Shown here: positions 22,801 through 32,755 of the stretch, piece after piece | How the letters are laid out: each line of letters starts with the position of its first letter | Numbering within the stretch: position 1 is the first letter of the stretch | Source of the DNA: Galeruca laticollis | Taxonomy: Eukaryota > Arthropoda > Insecta > Coleoptera > Chrysomelidae | DNA: 64,000 bases | Reading direction: 5' to 3' | Assembly: GCA_963921935.1 (NCBI GenBank) | Contig: OY998180.1 | Location: forward strand, 206,858,244 to 206,922,243 | Notes under the pieces: generated by a model | The model's database searches: none | Told to the model about the DNA's origin: nothing | What the model saw: only the letters and a program-made list of their open reading frames with translations | Made by a program: the position numbers and the translations under genes

Positions 22801-25800
22801 GTATTCTAAATTCAAAGAATCGGGGAGTGCCACAAAGGAGTGTATTAGAACATAAATTAAAATTATATTTGGGAATATTATTATTTAAAAGGGTGGTAAC
22901 CAAATATTTACACTTGCAGTGGACTTAATAGGATGTACTTAATATGGCGGGTAGAAACCTGACGAGATAGTTTAATTTTAATTATATCCTGCAACGTGTT
23001 TTTATAGTGTATACACCAAATATATTGCTTCATATAACTCACCAAAAGGTTGAAAAGGGAACACAGAACAAGTGAACAAAATTTTAAAAAATGATTGAGT
23101 AGAATAATCATCACGACAAGAACAAAATGGAACGTAATTTTTAAAAGAAAAATCAGTTGATTATGAAGCAGATAAGCAATGATACTCAAAAGCATTTCAT
23201 CATCATCATCATCATCACGTAGCGCTACAACCCTGGGTGGGTCTTGGCTGACTGTACAACTTTTTTCCAATTTGTTCGGTCTTCCATCAACCTAGGGTCA
23301 AATGGAATGTTCATTTTCCGGAGATCTGCTTGGATGTTATCTCTCCATCGCATTCTGGGACGTCCGAGTGGTCTTTTGCCTGTGGGAATCTCCTCCCATA
23401 CCAGTTTTACAAGTCTTTCGTTATTCAGTCTCTACACGTGGCCTGCCCATCTTAGTCGCTGTGATTTAATTTCTTGGACAATATCGGCGTCGTTGTAGAG
23501 TGCTTTTAATTCGATATTGGTTCTGATCTTATACTGGTTTGTGGTGATGTCATGGTGAGGTCCGAAAAATTTTCTAAGTATTTTTCGTTCAAAGCGTCTG
23601 AGCTTTTCTTCGTTTGCTTTGGTCATGGTCCACGTTTCGCATCCGTATGTTATTACAGGTCTGACGATGGATTTATAGATTTTGATCTTTGAACTTCTTG
23701 TGAGATTTTTTGATTTTATGAGCTTATTCAGTGCATATAGACAGCGGTTTGCAGATTGGATTCTGTCTTTTATTTCTTCGGTAACATCGTTGTCCGCTGT
23801 GATTACGGCCCCCAGATACTTAAAACGTTGTACTCTTTCGAAATTAAAGGTGTTGATCGTCACATTTTGTCCTATTCTGTCTCTTTGTGTCGTTCTATTT
23901 ATACACATATATTTCGTCTTCTCTTCATTAATCTTCAGCCCTACTTCACTTGTTGCTCTTTCCACCTTGTTGAAAATGTCTTTCGTGGATAGGATGGAGT
24001 CTCCAACGAGATCTATGTCATCTGCATATGCGAGTAACAGCTTGGGACCTTGAACCGATAGAAATTCTGTTTTTATTTCGGCCGACCTCATGGCTTTCTC
24101 TAATACAAGGTTAAAAAGTAGTGGAGATAACGCATCACCCTGTTTAAGTCCACTGTTGATTTCAAAGCTGCCAGACAGTTTATTATTTACACGTACTTTA
24201 GATATTCCACCCTCCATACAGACTTTGGTCATCCGAATGAGTTTCTTTGGTATTGAGAACTCCGCCATGGCATTCCATACTTGGCTTCTTTCTACGCTAT
24301 CATATGCCTGTCGAAAGTCTATGAAAAGATTGTGTATGGGTCTGTTATACTCCCACCCCTTTTCTAGAAGTTGTCTCAGCGTGAATAGTTCATCTATTGT
24401 TGATCTGTTTGCCCTAAACCCGGCTTGATATTCGCCTAGGACATTTTCAGCATAAGGGATTAGTCTACTAAGAATGATGTTTGAGAGGGTTTTATATGCC
24501 GTGTTTAGGAGTGAGATTCCTCTATAATTCGCGCATCTTGTTTTGTCCCCTTTTTTGTGGATGGGCACTATTATGTTTTCCTTCCATCGTGCTGGTATCC
24601 TTTCTTCTAACCATATGTGCGTTATTAGCTGGTGGATTTTGCGATGTAGTGCGTCTCCCCCATATTTCAGAAGTTCTGCTGGTATCTCGTCCGTACCCGG
24701 CGCTTTGTGATTTTTCAACTTATTTAAGGCCTTTTGGGTTTCTTCAAAGGAGGGATTTTTGACGGGCATGTCCGCTGTGATATAGATCTCTTCTTTGTGC
24801 TGTTCTTCCTGTATGATGTTTAGAAGGTCTCTAAAATACTTTTCCCATTCTTCAGTTATTTCTTTACCGTCGATTATCATGCGGCCTTGGTTGTCTCTCT
24901 CAAAAGCATTTAGAAAGCTTATATTACATATTGACAGTAGCTTAGACATAAGAATACATTGTGATGCTGTATTTGAATTAATGATACTATTTGACCAATT
25001 TGAAGATCTGTCAGTTTTATGATTTAATTATTATTTAATGATTTAACTGCCTATTGCCTTGCGACTACGTGTGTGTATGTATTTTAAGTGAACATTATAA
25101 AATGATTTTTCGTTCCGGAATAGGTTGTGTTATCCTATTTTTCCTTAAAAATAATAACAAACAGTGAATAAACGATTTTAAAGATTAAAACTATCTTTTC
25201 CGCATGTGTGAGACGCCCTGAATAATTTCCAGTCACAAAATTGTCACACGTTTACACTTCGGAAGCTGTATCTTGCTAACAACCCGAAATTTCACCTAAA
25301 GTAACCGAAAGTGTGGTACTTCAAGTACCATAGCACCCGTTGTACTGGCTCCAATGAGCTGAAAATCAATAAGCTTCATCTATAAGACGCCCTGAACAAT
25401 ATCATATCATAAAATTGGTCACTTGTATACATTCTGAAGGCTGTATCGTGCTAACAATCTGAAATTTCTCTAAAAATAACCAAAAATGTGGTACCTCAAG
25501 CAACATAGCACCCGTTTTACTGGCTCTAGTGAGCTGAAAATCAATTCGGCTCATCTGTGAGATGTCCTGAACAATATACAATTATAAAATTTTTGATTTG
25601 TTGCACTCTGGAGGCTATATCGTGCTAACAAGACATGTTACGAAAATTGGGCGATGACAACGACGATGACATACACACAGGATTTTCTGTCTAAACTGTT
25701 GTTCTTGCTGAAAAACAAGAAAATAACTAAAAAAAATCCAAAATTCCAACTTTTTTGGGGTAAACCAGTACCAAAAAATGGCCGAAAAGTAATATATATA

Positions 25801-28800
25801 TTTTATACAGTTAAAATTAATTACACTTTTTGCATTTTTTTTCAGTTCCGATTCAGCAATCACTACAGTACAATGATATAGATATACTAACAAACTATGA
25901 CATCCAATTTACGAATTTACAAGTAGCAAATAATCAAGCCCCAAAGCAGAAACAAGGTTTCAGTGCTGGTAGCAGTTTGAGGAGTATAGCGGAAGGATCA
26001 TCAAATGCTGCTGATGATGCGGTAAATAATCAAGACTCGGCTGGTCATCAAGCAGCGTACGTTGCCAAAAATACTTTAGCACAGTCGGCAGCAGCGGTAA
26101 GTTTCTATTTTCAAGTTGATAAATTTTATTCATCAGTTATTCCTTTTCATCAAATATCTTTGCTGCTTGGACTATTTTCTATCATTGCCATGTTTTGATG
26201 AGTCACGAACCCATAGTAGACTTGAGTTTAAGAATTTGTTAGTGAATCGTCATGAATTTCAAAATCAACTATATAATCAATAACAATGAGTTAGTTTACA
26301 CCGTGAGGAGCAATTTGGTACGTGGACTAAATCGTGGACTTATTTCGCTTAGAACATAAGTGTTTATACTGACTGTTTTGTGGGATTAAAATAGTCCAGG
26401 TTTAATGCCTGGGACCAAAATTGACATTTTTACATTAAAATGACATAACCTTAAATCTTTAGGATATTTGATGGTAGACTTTGATTTTATTTAAAAATGG
26501 ATACAAAAATAGTTGTCGTGGTAATAGAGTTCCCGAAAAAGAAAAAAAATATTCAAAGATTTAAATTAGAGTCATCGAAGTCTCCATATTTAAGAAGCCA
26601 TTTAGCTTATTTCCTTTTAACTAGCAGTAATTTTGTGGGATTGTTGTACAATCAAAGAATATGGATGAAACCTAGAAGTAGTGAAAATTGGACAATAATG
26701 TTAAATCAGTGAAGTACAAATCATCAGCTGACCTATTTTTACTCAGTGCTTTTAGCAAACCGTCACTTTGGTCCATGAATACTAATATGTCGTGTTTACA
26801 CCGTCAAAAATTGAGTTTAAACTACCCTAGATGAGATGGATCAAATTCGAGTACCAAATTTTACTCCTTGGTTGTTTACACTGAAAATAAAGTACACGTG
26901 ACGTCATTTAGACCTCGGACTAAAAATTTGGTGCGTCTGGTGTAAACGTACCTATTGTTCCATCATCACTGGAAGAAATTGGTCACTACCAAATCAGTTG
27001 AAAAGCAGATTCTGTCTTGATAATACTGGCAAGGTTTCATTTTAAAACATAGCGTCACTCATATTTTTCCAAAATTTAGTGCTTAGCACATTTTCGTTAT
27101 GGCATCGAAATTTAAGATAATCTTCATTAAAATTTGAGATTATGCGTTACTTAAGACCCCAAACTAACAGCAAATATTCTTCTTCTTTTCTTTTTCTGGA
27201 AAATACATCGAATTTTTATTATTCCCAAATAATATCAACGCTATCATTATCTACTTAACTCAAAAAAGTTTTTTGCAAAGGAAGAAAGAAGTTTCGTACG
27301 TAATTTCAAATTTCGTAAATTCTATTTTTCAAATAGAATGCGAATGAATTTCTACACTACTTTTTTTAAAGACGAAATCATCCATAATTTCATAACAATG
27401 AATCTATTTGGAACATGAAGTACAACGTAATAAATCCCTGAGCTACTTAGTGGCATTGGTTTTGAAAATATGTGGCCTTTGGGAAACCAAAAGTGGTACC
27501 AACTTATTAGACAAAGAAGCATTGCGAACAATGTGCTCTGAAATACTCCTATTAGACAAAAAAACAGCAAAGAAAGGGAGCTTATCACAAGAGGTAATTG
27601 AAAAATCAATGCTGAGTATTCCAAACTAAAGTTGATGAAAAACTTGACTTTAGTAGAGTAATAGATATAATAAAATATACAATCAAAATAGGCTAGTAAT
27701 ATTGGATAATATTAAATAATAAAAGGTTGTAAATACAAATGCTGATTGCATTGCTGGACATGTGTAATATAAGTGTAAATTATGAAAAATGTGTAGGTTA
27801 TACACTAATAATACTCCCATCGTAGCTAAGCCTTCATACTAATGACAAACATAAATATATTTGTTTGTTGGATCCTTTTTTCGTATTCAATCAGCTTAAC
27901 GTGATTTGAGAGTTCTAAATAATATTTTTTTTTATTTCAATGTATGAATCGCACTTTTAAATTACAAATAAAATATGTTTTCCCTTTTAGGCTTCAGCTA
28001 CAGCCCAAGCTGCATTAGCAGGAAAACAAATTCTTCTTCAGGGACTCGAACAGCAACACAGAGATGCTCAAACTGCTCTTATGGGAGAGAAACAGCAGTT
28101 AATGCAGGTATTATTTGCAATTATATATTGAGCTCATTTAATTGTTGATAATATAAAAGCATATAATACAAATTCTGAACAGTATCAACTAAAAAATTAT
28201 AAAAATTAGCCACAGGGCAATAATAGAAGAAAACAGTGATATCACTCTACAACAATTGCTTCTTACAGTAATCCATTTCTTAAGAATATCTCACACCTCG
28301 AGCTACAACCAATATGATCGTAAAATTACGACAAATGTGAAATGTGAATCAATAACGTAGTAAATAATAACTTTATGATGTTATTCCTGAAGATCAAAAA
28401 GGATATTTCCAGCGATAGGATTTTTTGTTGTTGCAATTCTTACCATTTCAACGGATCTCAATAATTGCCAAGACATCTTACGGCTGTCTGATTTTTGTCC
28501 TAAACGTAAGAAGACATAACAAAGACTTCTTGTGGATTAGTTAAATACTGCTATTTAATGTCCCTAAGATATATTTTTTCTTAATGCTCTATTTTTTGTG
28601 TATGAATTGATTTACGCTTAACATTGATATGAATTTTTTGAATATTCTATTTAAATTGTTACTTTTTTAGGCACAAAGAGCAGCCGATCAAACAAACCGA
28701 GCAGCACAGGAAGCAAGAACACACGTCCAGGTCCTTCAAAATACCTTGAATGCTGCCCAAGCTGCAGCAGATCACGTTACCCAGGCAGCGAATGAAGCTG

Positions 28801-29204
28801 CTGGGGAGTTAGCTGCTCAGCAAGCTATGGTTGGTTCTGCAAAGGATAGATTAGAGAATTTAGGAAAACAGTTAGCCGCTGTACGGATAGATTTTCAAGC
28901 TACACAAGCTGCTGCACAGAAGGCACAAGCTGCAGCGCAACTTGCAGCAGCTAATGCTGCTGCTGCAGCCGCTGCGGCTGCAGCTGGTTTGGCTAAAAAT
29001 GCCGGGAAAAATCCTCTTCCTCCTCTCCCACCACCACCCAAACCTGATCAAAACGGTGGAAATGGCGGTGGCAACGGAGGAAGTGGGGGAAAGAAAGCAG
29101 GAAGTGCATCTGGAGGAAGTGGAGGTAAATCTGCAAAATACAGCGCTGATGTTGATTACGATCAGGATTCTTTTTATCACCCTTTGTTCTATGGAGAAAG
29201 TTAA
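16857..29204 (+). CDS. Secreted Ala/Gln-rich protein, DUF745-like (four exons)
   Basis: Joined exons 16857-16890, 25846-26096, 27991-28107 and 28671-29204 give 311 residues; phases match at each junction (1, 0, 0) with GT-AG borders. Residues 1-11 (MIWVLFLTAAS) look like a signal peptide. Residues about 50-240 are Ala/Gln-rich and helical, coiled-coil-like (QAALAGKQILLQGLEQQ, NTLNAAQAAADHVTQAANEA). A Pro stretch (PLPPLPPPPKP) and a Gly/Ser/Lys-rich tail follow, ending YSADVDYDQDSFYHPLFYGE. This layout resembles insect DUF745 proteins, extracellular and of unknown function; assignment is from memory. Intron 1 is 9 kb and holds several mobile elements, but no exon is damaged. Confidence 0.85.
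16891..18189. other. Intron sequence, nothing recognised
   Basis: Start of intron 1 of the secreted-protein gene. AT-rich, no coding or repeat structure supported. Confidence 0.4.
18204..18396 (+). repeat. Palindromic hairpin element, copy 1 (decayed)
   Basis: Two inverted arms: ACTGTTTCTAAATAATTCCA and its complement around a short centre. The right end is GTAAGGGTTCAAACAGT, matching GTAAGGGTCGAGACAGT in copies 2 and 3. Flanking GAAACGGTGAAACT (18190-18203) and GAAATGGTGAAATT (18397-18410) look like a diverged 14-bp target duplication. Confidence 0.7.
19187..20014 (+). repeat. R173 dispersed repeat, copy B
   Basis: Outer motif AAACGGTTTTCAAGATTAAA to GGTTGGGCGGAAAAGTAA. The marker TATCGTGCTAACAA (or CATCG) recurs at 19285, 19460, 19633 and 19805, giving 172-175-bp units. 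A (GAC)n tract near 19845 precedes the CACACAGGATTTTTT block. Confidence 0.85.
20015..20560 (-). pseudogene. LINE endonuclease fragment, inverted
   Basis: Minus-strand apurinic-endonuclease-type domain of a non-LTR retrotransposon. MNNKNFAICSIYRSS and IMCGDDFNVNLLDP contain the GDFN-like catalytic motif; VIDQPTRGNRLIDLIL follows. Upstream, DIIAMSET-type sequence appears near 20520 after a frameshift. It is opposite in strand to the RT/RNase H fragments at 21090-22636, which suggests a 5' inversion of one LINE. Frame edges overlap the R173 end. Confidence 0.75.
21090..22636 (+). pseudogene. LINE RT C-terminal and RNase H fragment
   Basis: Plus strand. KYLGMLINKRLNWNEHIK-type sequence leads to LYRTLIRSRLDYGFLVYASA (21290-21350), the RT thumb. 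RNase H follows: QIYTDASKCQDTTSAALV and SVYAEELYAVF at 21800-21960, with a frameshift near 21965. The remainder is decayed. It ends at an A-rich tail near 22620-22636. The RNase H domain after RT places it in an I-like clade. Several stops and shifts make it inactive. Confidence 0.8.
22637..23184. other. Intron sequence, no gene seen
   Basis: AT-rich intronic sequence between two LINE copies; no supported feature. Confidence 0.35.
23198..24898 (-). mobile_element. 5'-truncated LINE with perfect 13-bp target duplication
   Basis: 1701 bp on the minus strand inside intron 1. It is flanked by CTCAAAAGCATTT at 23185-23197 and 24899-24911. The 3' end is a (GAT)n repeat tail. The 5' end is truncated within the coding region upstream of the RT domain. 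Confidence 0.92.
23225..24898 (-). pseudogene. Non-LTR reverse transcriptase, one in-frame stop
   Basis: About 557 codons open except for one TAG at 23432-23434. RT motifs in order: KAPGTDEIPAELLKYGG, NYRGISLLNTAYK, AGFRANRSTIDELFTLRQ, LFIDFRQAYDSV (first catalytic Asp), GLKQGDALSPLLFNL and LAYADDIDLVGDS (YADD active site). The C-terminal region after the stop contains GKRPLGRPRMRWRDNIQ and ends THPGL just before the (GAT)n tail. The endonuclease is lost by truncation. The first ~17 codons of the longer open frame (24899-24949) are flanking DNA. The exact clade was not assigned. Confidence 0.9.
25170..25793 (+). repeat. R173 dispersed repeat, copy C
   Basis: AAACGATTTTAAAGATTAAA to the GGCCGAAAAGTAA end, with the marker at about 25268, 25444 and 25618. 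Shorter than the other copies. It ends 52 bp before exon 2 and so supplies DNA close to the branch-point region. Confidence 0.82.
25846..26096 (+). CDS. Coding exon 2 of the secreted protein
   Basis: 251 nt; acceptor TTTTTTTTCAG|TT, donor GCAGCG|GTAAGT. Encodes IPIQQSLQYNDIDILTNYDI through LAQSAAA, the Asn/Asp/Ala-rich start of the mature protein. Confidence 0.88.
26294..26947. repeat. Possible MITE with GTTTACACC inverted ends
   Basis: Left GTTTACACCGTGAGGAGCAA and right (complement) GTTTACACCAGACGCACCAA resemble each other and share GGACTAAA-type internal motifs. Another GTTTACACCG lies at about 26797, so the structure may be composite. No target duplication was clear. It lies in intron 2. 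Confidence 0.45.
26948..27990. other. Intron 2 sequence, no gene recognised
   Basis: An open stretch at 27408-27629 includes LVALVLKICGLW, superficially like an insect odorant-receptor N-terminus, but nothing else supports it. Nothing else was recognised. Confidence 0.35.
27991..28107 (+). CDS. Coding exon 3 of the secreted protein
   Basis: 117 nt, 39 codons, phase 0 on both sides. Acceptor CCCTTTTAG|GCT, donor ATGCAG|GTATTA. Encodes a Gln/Ala-rich helix. Confidence 0.88.
28108..28670. other. Intron 3, nothing recognised
   Basis: 563-bp AT-rich intron with normal GT-AG borders. Confidence 0.6.
28671..29204 (+). CDS. Coding exon 4 of the secreted protein (3' end)
   Basis: 534 nt including TAA at 29202-29204. 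Acceptor TACTTTTTTAG|GCA. Encodes the Ala-rich coiled coil, the poly-Pro linker, the Gly-rich stretch and the Tyr/Asp-rich C-terminus. Confidence 0.9.
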   Translation, partial: AQRAADQTNRAAQEARTHVQVLQNTLNAAQAAADHVTQAANEAAGELAAQQAMVGSAKDRLENLGKQLAAVRIDFQATQAAAQKAQAAAQLAAANAAAAAAAAAAGLAKNAGKNPLPPLPPPPKPDQNGGNGGGNGGSGGKKAGSASGGSGGKSAKYSADVDYDQDSFYHPLFYGES

Positions 29205-29249
29205 CAAATGTAGTACGTGATATTGTTAATTTTTTTACTGTTTCTAAAA

Positions 29250-29255
29250 AATAAA
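29250..29255 (+). terminator. Polyadenylation signal AATAAA
   Basis: AATAAA lies 46 bp after the stop codon, a good position for the secreted-protein transcript. Confidence 0.65.
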
Positions 29256-29575
29256 TTTATAAATGACAACATTTGTATTATTGTGGTGTTTTATTCAATA
29301 ACCGGAAAGTACAAAACATATCCATCGATAGATTGCTGCGGAATGAGAGCAAACTAGCATTGTTACGGCCGATTCCATAATGAATAACAAAAGTCCACTT
29401 TATTGAAAGGACATTTTAACATAAAATCCGCTTTAAAGTAGCTGTTAGCGTATTTTGGTTTCATAATTAATATTAAAGTGTCTTTTTCATAAAGTACATT
29501 TTAAGATATTTTTAAAGTGTTGGTTAACCTGGAATTCATGAATTTTGACGTAAAAAATAAACATTTGTCATATTT

Positions 29576-30392
29576 AAATGAAGAAGACTATCAATCTCGA
29601 ATGTAGTCTGTAGGTAAATAGCAGTAAGTAAAACTCAAAATCAGTACTACAGCATATAATAGTAAAAGGTGAAGAAGGGCAACTAGTTTCCGCTCACTGA
29701 GCCATCATTAGGCCTGTAAGCACAGTGACTCAGTAAATCCCAAATAGATGGTCGGAGAACTGACAAATGACAAGGACCAATGACGGCCCTCAATAACAAA
29801 ATGAAAAGAAAAATGTTTTGTTAATGAGGGCCGTCATTAGTCCTTGTCATTTGTCAGTTCTCCGACCATCTTGTCTATTTGGGATTTACTGAGTCACTGA
29901 GCTTAGTGCTCTTACGTACAATAATACTGGACTTTTAGCTTCGGACATGTTCTATCATACGACGATGTCCAGTTTTGTTTTCTTTTCTTTTATACTTTGA
30001 CCAAATTTTTTATGTCTTTTTATGACTTTTCTTAATGTTGTCCTGTTTTGTTTTGTTTAATTTTATTTGATTGTGCTCGACGTTTTACACAGTAATGAAT
30101 ATTTTTTCATTACTATTTTTATTGATGATTTCCCCTACAGTAAATCCCCATATTGTCTACTGACATATGTCGGAGTCTGCTGGATGCCACGGACATGTGA
30201 CGGCTTTCTCTTTCAATTCTTTACATATGGATTGATATACATTAAGGTAATTCGACATGTTGTGAATTCCTATTTTTCTATCTTGATACCTTTTACAGGC
30301 CTGATGATGACTCAGTGAGTCGAAACTAGTTGCCCTTCTTCACCTTTTACTATTATATGCTGTAGTACTGATTTTGAGTTTTACTTACTGCT
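29576..30392 (+). mobile_element. Twin-armed hairpin element with hammerhead-like motif
   Basis: 817 bp flanked by a perfect 13-bp duplication ATTTGTCATATTT (29563-29575, 30393-30405). Inverted arms of about 100 bp lie near 29620-29720 and 30293-30392. A second strong hairpin lies at about 29722-29905 (GATGGTCGGAGAACTGACAA and its complement). The right arm contains GGC-CTGATGA-T-GACTC-AGT-GAGTC-GAAACTAGT-T-GCC, hammerhead-like. No protein was recognised. A duplication of this length fits target-primed reverse transcription, possibly of Penelope-like origin (inference). Confidence 0.75.
30301..30334 (+). ncRNA. Hammerhead-ribozyme-like motif
   Basis: CTGATGA at 30301-30307, one extra T, stem II GACTC/GAGTC (30309-30313, 30317-30321), GAA, a palindromic ACTAGT as minimal stem III, T as the candidate cleavage base (30331), and GCC able to pair with GGC at 30298-30300. 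In the other arm of the element stem II reads GGCTC/GAGC: an A-U pair replaced by G-C. The extra base after the CTGATGA box is unusual, so activity is unproven. Confidence 0.4.
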
Positions 30393-30498
30393 ATTTGTCA
30401 TATTTGGCGCGATTGTCCATTCCAGGTTAAATAAATAGGGTTAAATTTTGTTAAAAGTTTTGGCGTTTGTATTTGCGAAAGTGATTTATTTAGAAAAA

Positions 30499-31420
30499 AT
30501 GGAGATTTTAAAAAATGATAAAAAAGTTCGCTCGTCAAATTTCAGTCGAGAAGAAAAAATGAGTTTGCTTCAAGAAATTGAAAAATTTAAGCATATAACT
30601 ACAAATAAAGTCAGTAATGCAGAAAAGGTGTGTATTATAACAGAAACAAACGCTTTTGTGTTTATTTTACTTATTGTAGACCCTCATTTAACCCATTAAG
30701 GGTGAGAACTCAAATGAAATCAAAATTTGATAATATAAATACTAAAGCTAGAAAAGATGTGGCTAAACAAAAATCATACGTAACAGGAACTGGTGGTGGT
30801 CCTGCAATAAAAACTGGTTTAGATCCTGTTAGTGAAGCAACCCTAAATATAATAAATATGAAAATAGTGGTGGGTTTTAATGGTTTCGATACCGATTTCA
30901 TTAATGTATTTACTTTTCTCTTATTATTCAAATAATTTTGTTTTAACAGTTACCAAATTTTAAATCATTATAGACAGTCTGTATATTGCTAGTATATTAG
31001 GAAGTGCAGAGGTATAATTTATTTTTAAAATTTTAATTTTCTTTAGAATTTGTTTAATTGTTAAAAACATTCTTCCTTTCATGATTTTATCTTTATTCGT
31101 AAGGCAATAAAATCAAATATTAATTGTTCGTGATATTTTATAGGATTTTGGAATGGATGCATTCTCAGTTTTAGAGGAACAACCTCTACAAGAAAATTTT
31201 GATGAATTTCCAGCTGTAAGTAAATATATCGTTTTTTTAAATGATGATATATCTGTAATCTGTTTATAGTTGTCAAATAAATTTGTTTTTATTTTTTCCC
31301 TTGGGAACCTACTTTTATAATTTTAAGTATTCTGAATATATTATTATAGGATTCAGAGAAATGTTAATAATTGCAACAGGAGAAGCCGAAGATGAAATAT
31401 TAGAGATTTCTACGCAATCA
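30499..31420 (+). pseudogene. Myb/SANT-like DNA-binding protein gene, decayed
   Basis: Four splice-bounded segments: about 30499-30629 (SSNFSREEKMSLLQEIEKFK, first helices of a Myb/SANT-like domain), 30680-30905 (LRVRTQMKSKFDNINTKARK then TGTGGGP, the typical third helix and Gly-rich linker), 31144-31215 (FGMDAFSVLEEQPLQENFDE) and 31350-31420. The last is 71 nt and in phase reads into TAA; one missing base would restore GEAEDEILEIS, typical of the family. An R173 copy starts 11 bp after the last donor and no further exon was found. Such proteins can be host factors or the Myb partner of PIF/Harbinger transposons; TTA|CGGCCGATTCC at 29363 could be a Harbinger end (weak). Confidence 0.6.
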
Positions 31421-31455
31421 GTAAGTTAATATTACTTTTACGCCCAACCTATCTA

Positions 31456-32755
31456 CAGTATCCGCCAAAATAAACAGTACCGAAAATAAAAATTAATTTT
31501 TAATTTCTGTAATGTAAGTGTTCAAAATGTTCACTATTTCGACGCAAACAAGCTTCATTTCGATTTTGTAAGTCAATAAACATATTTATAAAAAGTGGTT
31601 GATGTAACTGCCGAAAAATATTGTGTATTCTTTCCCGTAGTTCGGCAATATTCGCCGGCGGATTTTCCGAGTGAAATATTTTGTCCTTCATTATGCCCCA
31701 AATGTATGCGTCAGGTGGCGTCAGATCAGGTGAATGAGAAGGATATTCGAAGTCTGTTCCCCGAGGAATTATTCTATTATCTAAATGTTGACGGAGTAAG
31801 TCTAAGGTGCGCACAGCTGTATGGCTCGTTGCACCATCTTGTTGGAACCATTGTGTGCGAAACTGTAGATTTCGTGCACGGCAAAAGTTATTTAGATCTC
31901 TCACAAAGGTATAATAATTTTCTCTCTATAACGCTCTTGGTTGACAGTAAGTGGATTCTGATTATCATCTTCAACGAAATAAGGACCAATCATTCCATGA
32001 CCAGATACCGCGCACCAAACGGTAACTCGAAGACTGTGGAGTGGTTTCTCTACAATGACATCAGGACGTTCAAATCCAAGGAATCTGGTCTGTTAATATA
32101 GCCGCTAAGATGAACGTGACTCTCGTCTGAAAACCATATGTTTTTCAAAAATTCGGGATCTTCGTAAATTAAACTCAACATGCGACCACAGTAAATTTCT
32201 CTTGCACGTTTGTCCGCAGCATTTAGTCGTTGTCCAACTTGAATACGGTATGGATAACCACCAATTGATTTGAACATGCGACGTAAAGACGTTTCACTAA
32301 TGTTGAGTTTACATGCAGTTCTTACAAGACTTCTTTAAGGTGATTGCACAACTTGGTTAAAAACACATCCTTCATTTTCGTTAGTGCATACTGTTTTTCG
32401 ACGACCTGAAGAACCTTTACGTTGACACAATACACTACCAGTGCAACGAAATTTTTCAACAACAGCTAACATCACACTTTTACTAGGAGCTGCTTTATTA
32501 AATTTTTGTTGATATTTTATTGACACCTGTTCTAAGCTTGAACCATCATTACGACCTTTTCCGTATGAACGAAAATAATGCTCTACCAAAAAAACTTTTT
32601 CTTCCGTTGTTAGAACCATTTTTAAATCAAATTTAACTGCAGCGTACTATTAATATATCAACTAATGACAATTAAGTCAAATATGACAAATCCATATTAC
32701 ATAAACAACTCCACAGCACTCTCTGTTTCGGTACTGTTTATTTTGGCGGATACCG
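31456..32755 (-). mobile_element. DD41D mariner-like transposon, copy 1
   Basis: 1300 bp at a TA target (31454-31455, 32756-32757). Inverted ends CAGTATCCGCCAAAATAAAC and CGGTATCCGCCAAAATAAAC. Highly similar to 54793-56106. Inserted in R173 copy D at CCTATCTA|TATGCGAG. Confidence 0.95.
31500..32619 (-). pseudogene. DD41D mariner transposase, disrupted
   Basis: Same protein as 54843-55970 but broken by a CAA-to-TAA stop near 32335, a 7-nt deletion near 32092, and a 1-nt deletion near 31907. The helix-turn-helix start (MVLTTEEKVFLVEHY), WFSDESHVHLSG and WFQQDGATSHTA are all still readable, so decay is recent. Inactive. Confidence 0.93.

Noticed and set aside
24899..24949. N-terminal extension of the LINE RT frame
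   Set aside because: Lies outside the target duplication, so it is flanking intron DNA read through by chance.
26497..26712. 71-codon frame in intron 2, weakly like a Harbinger transposase N-terminus
   Set aside because: Only a short RIWMKPRSSENW stretch is suggestive; no catalytic motif nearby.
27408..27629. Frame with LKICGLW, like an odorant-receptor start
   Set aside because: No transmembrane pattern, splice structure or downstream exon; too little to call.
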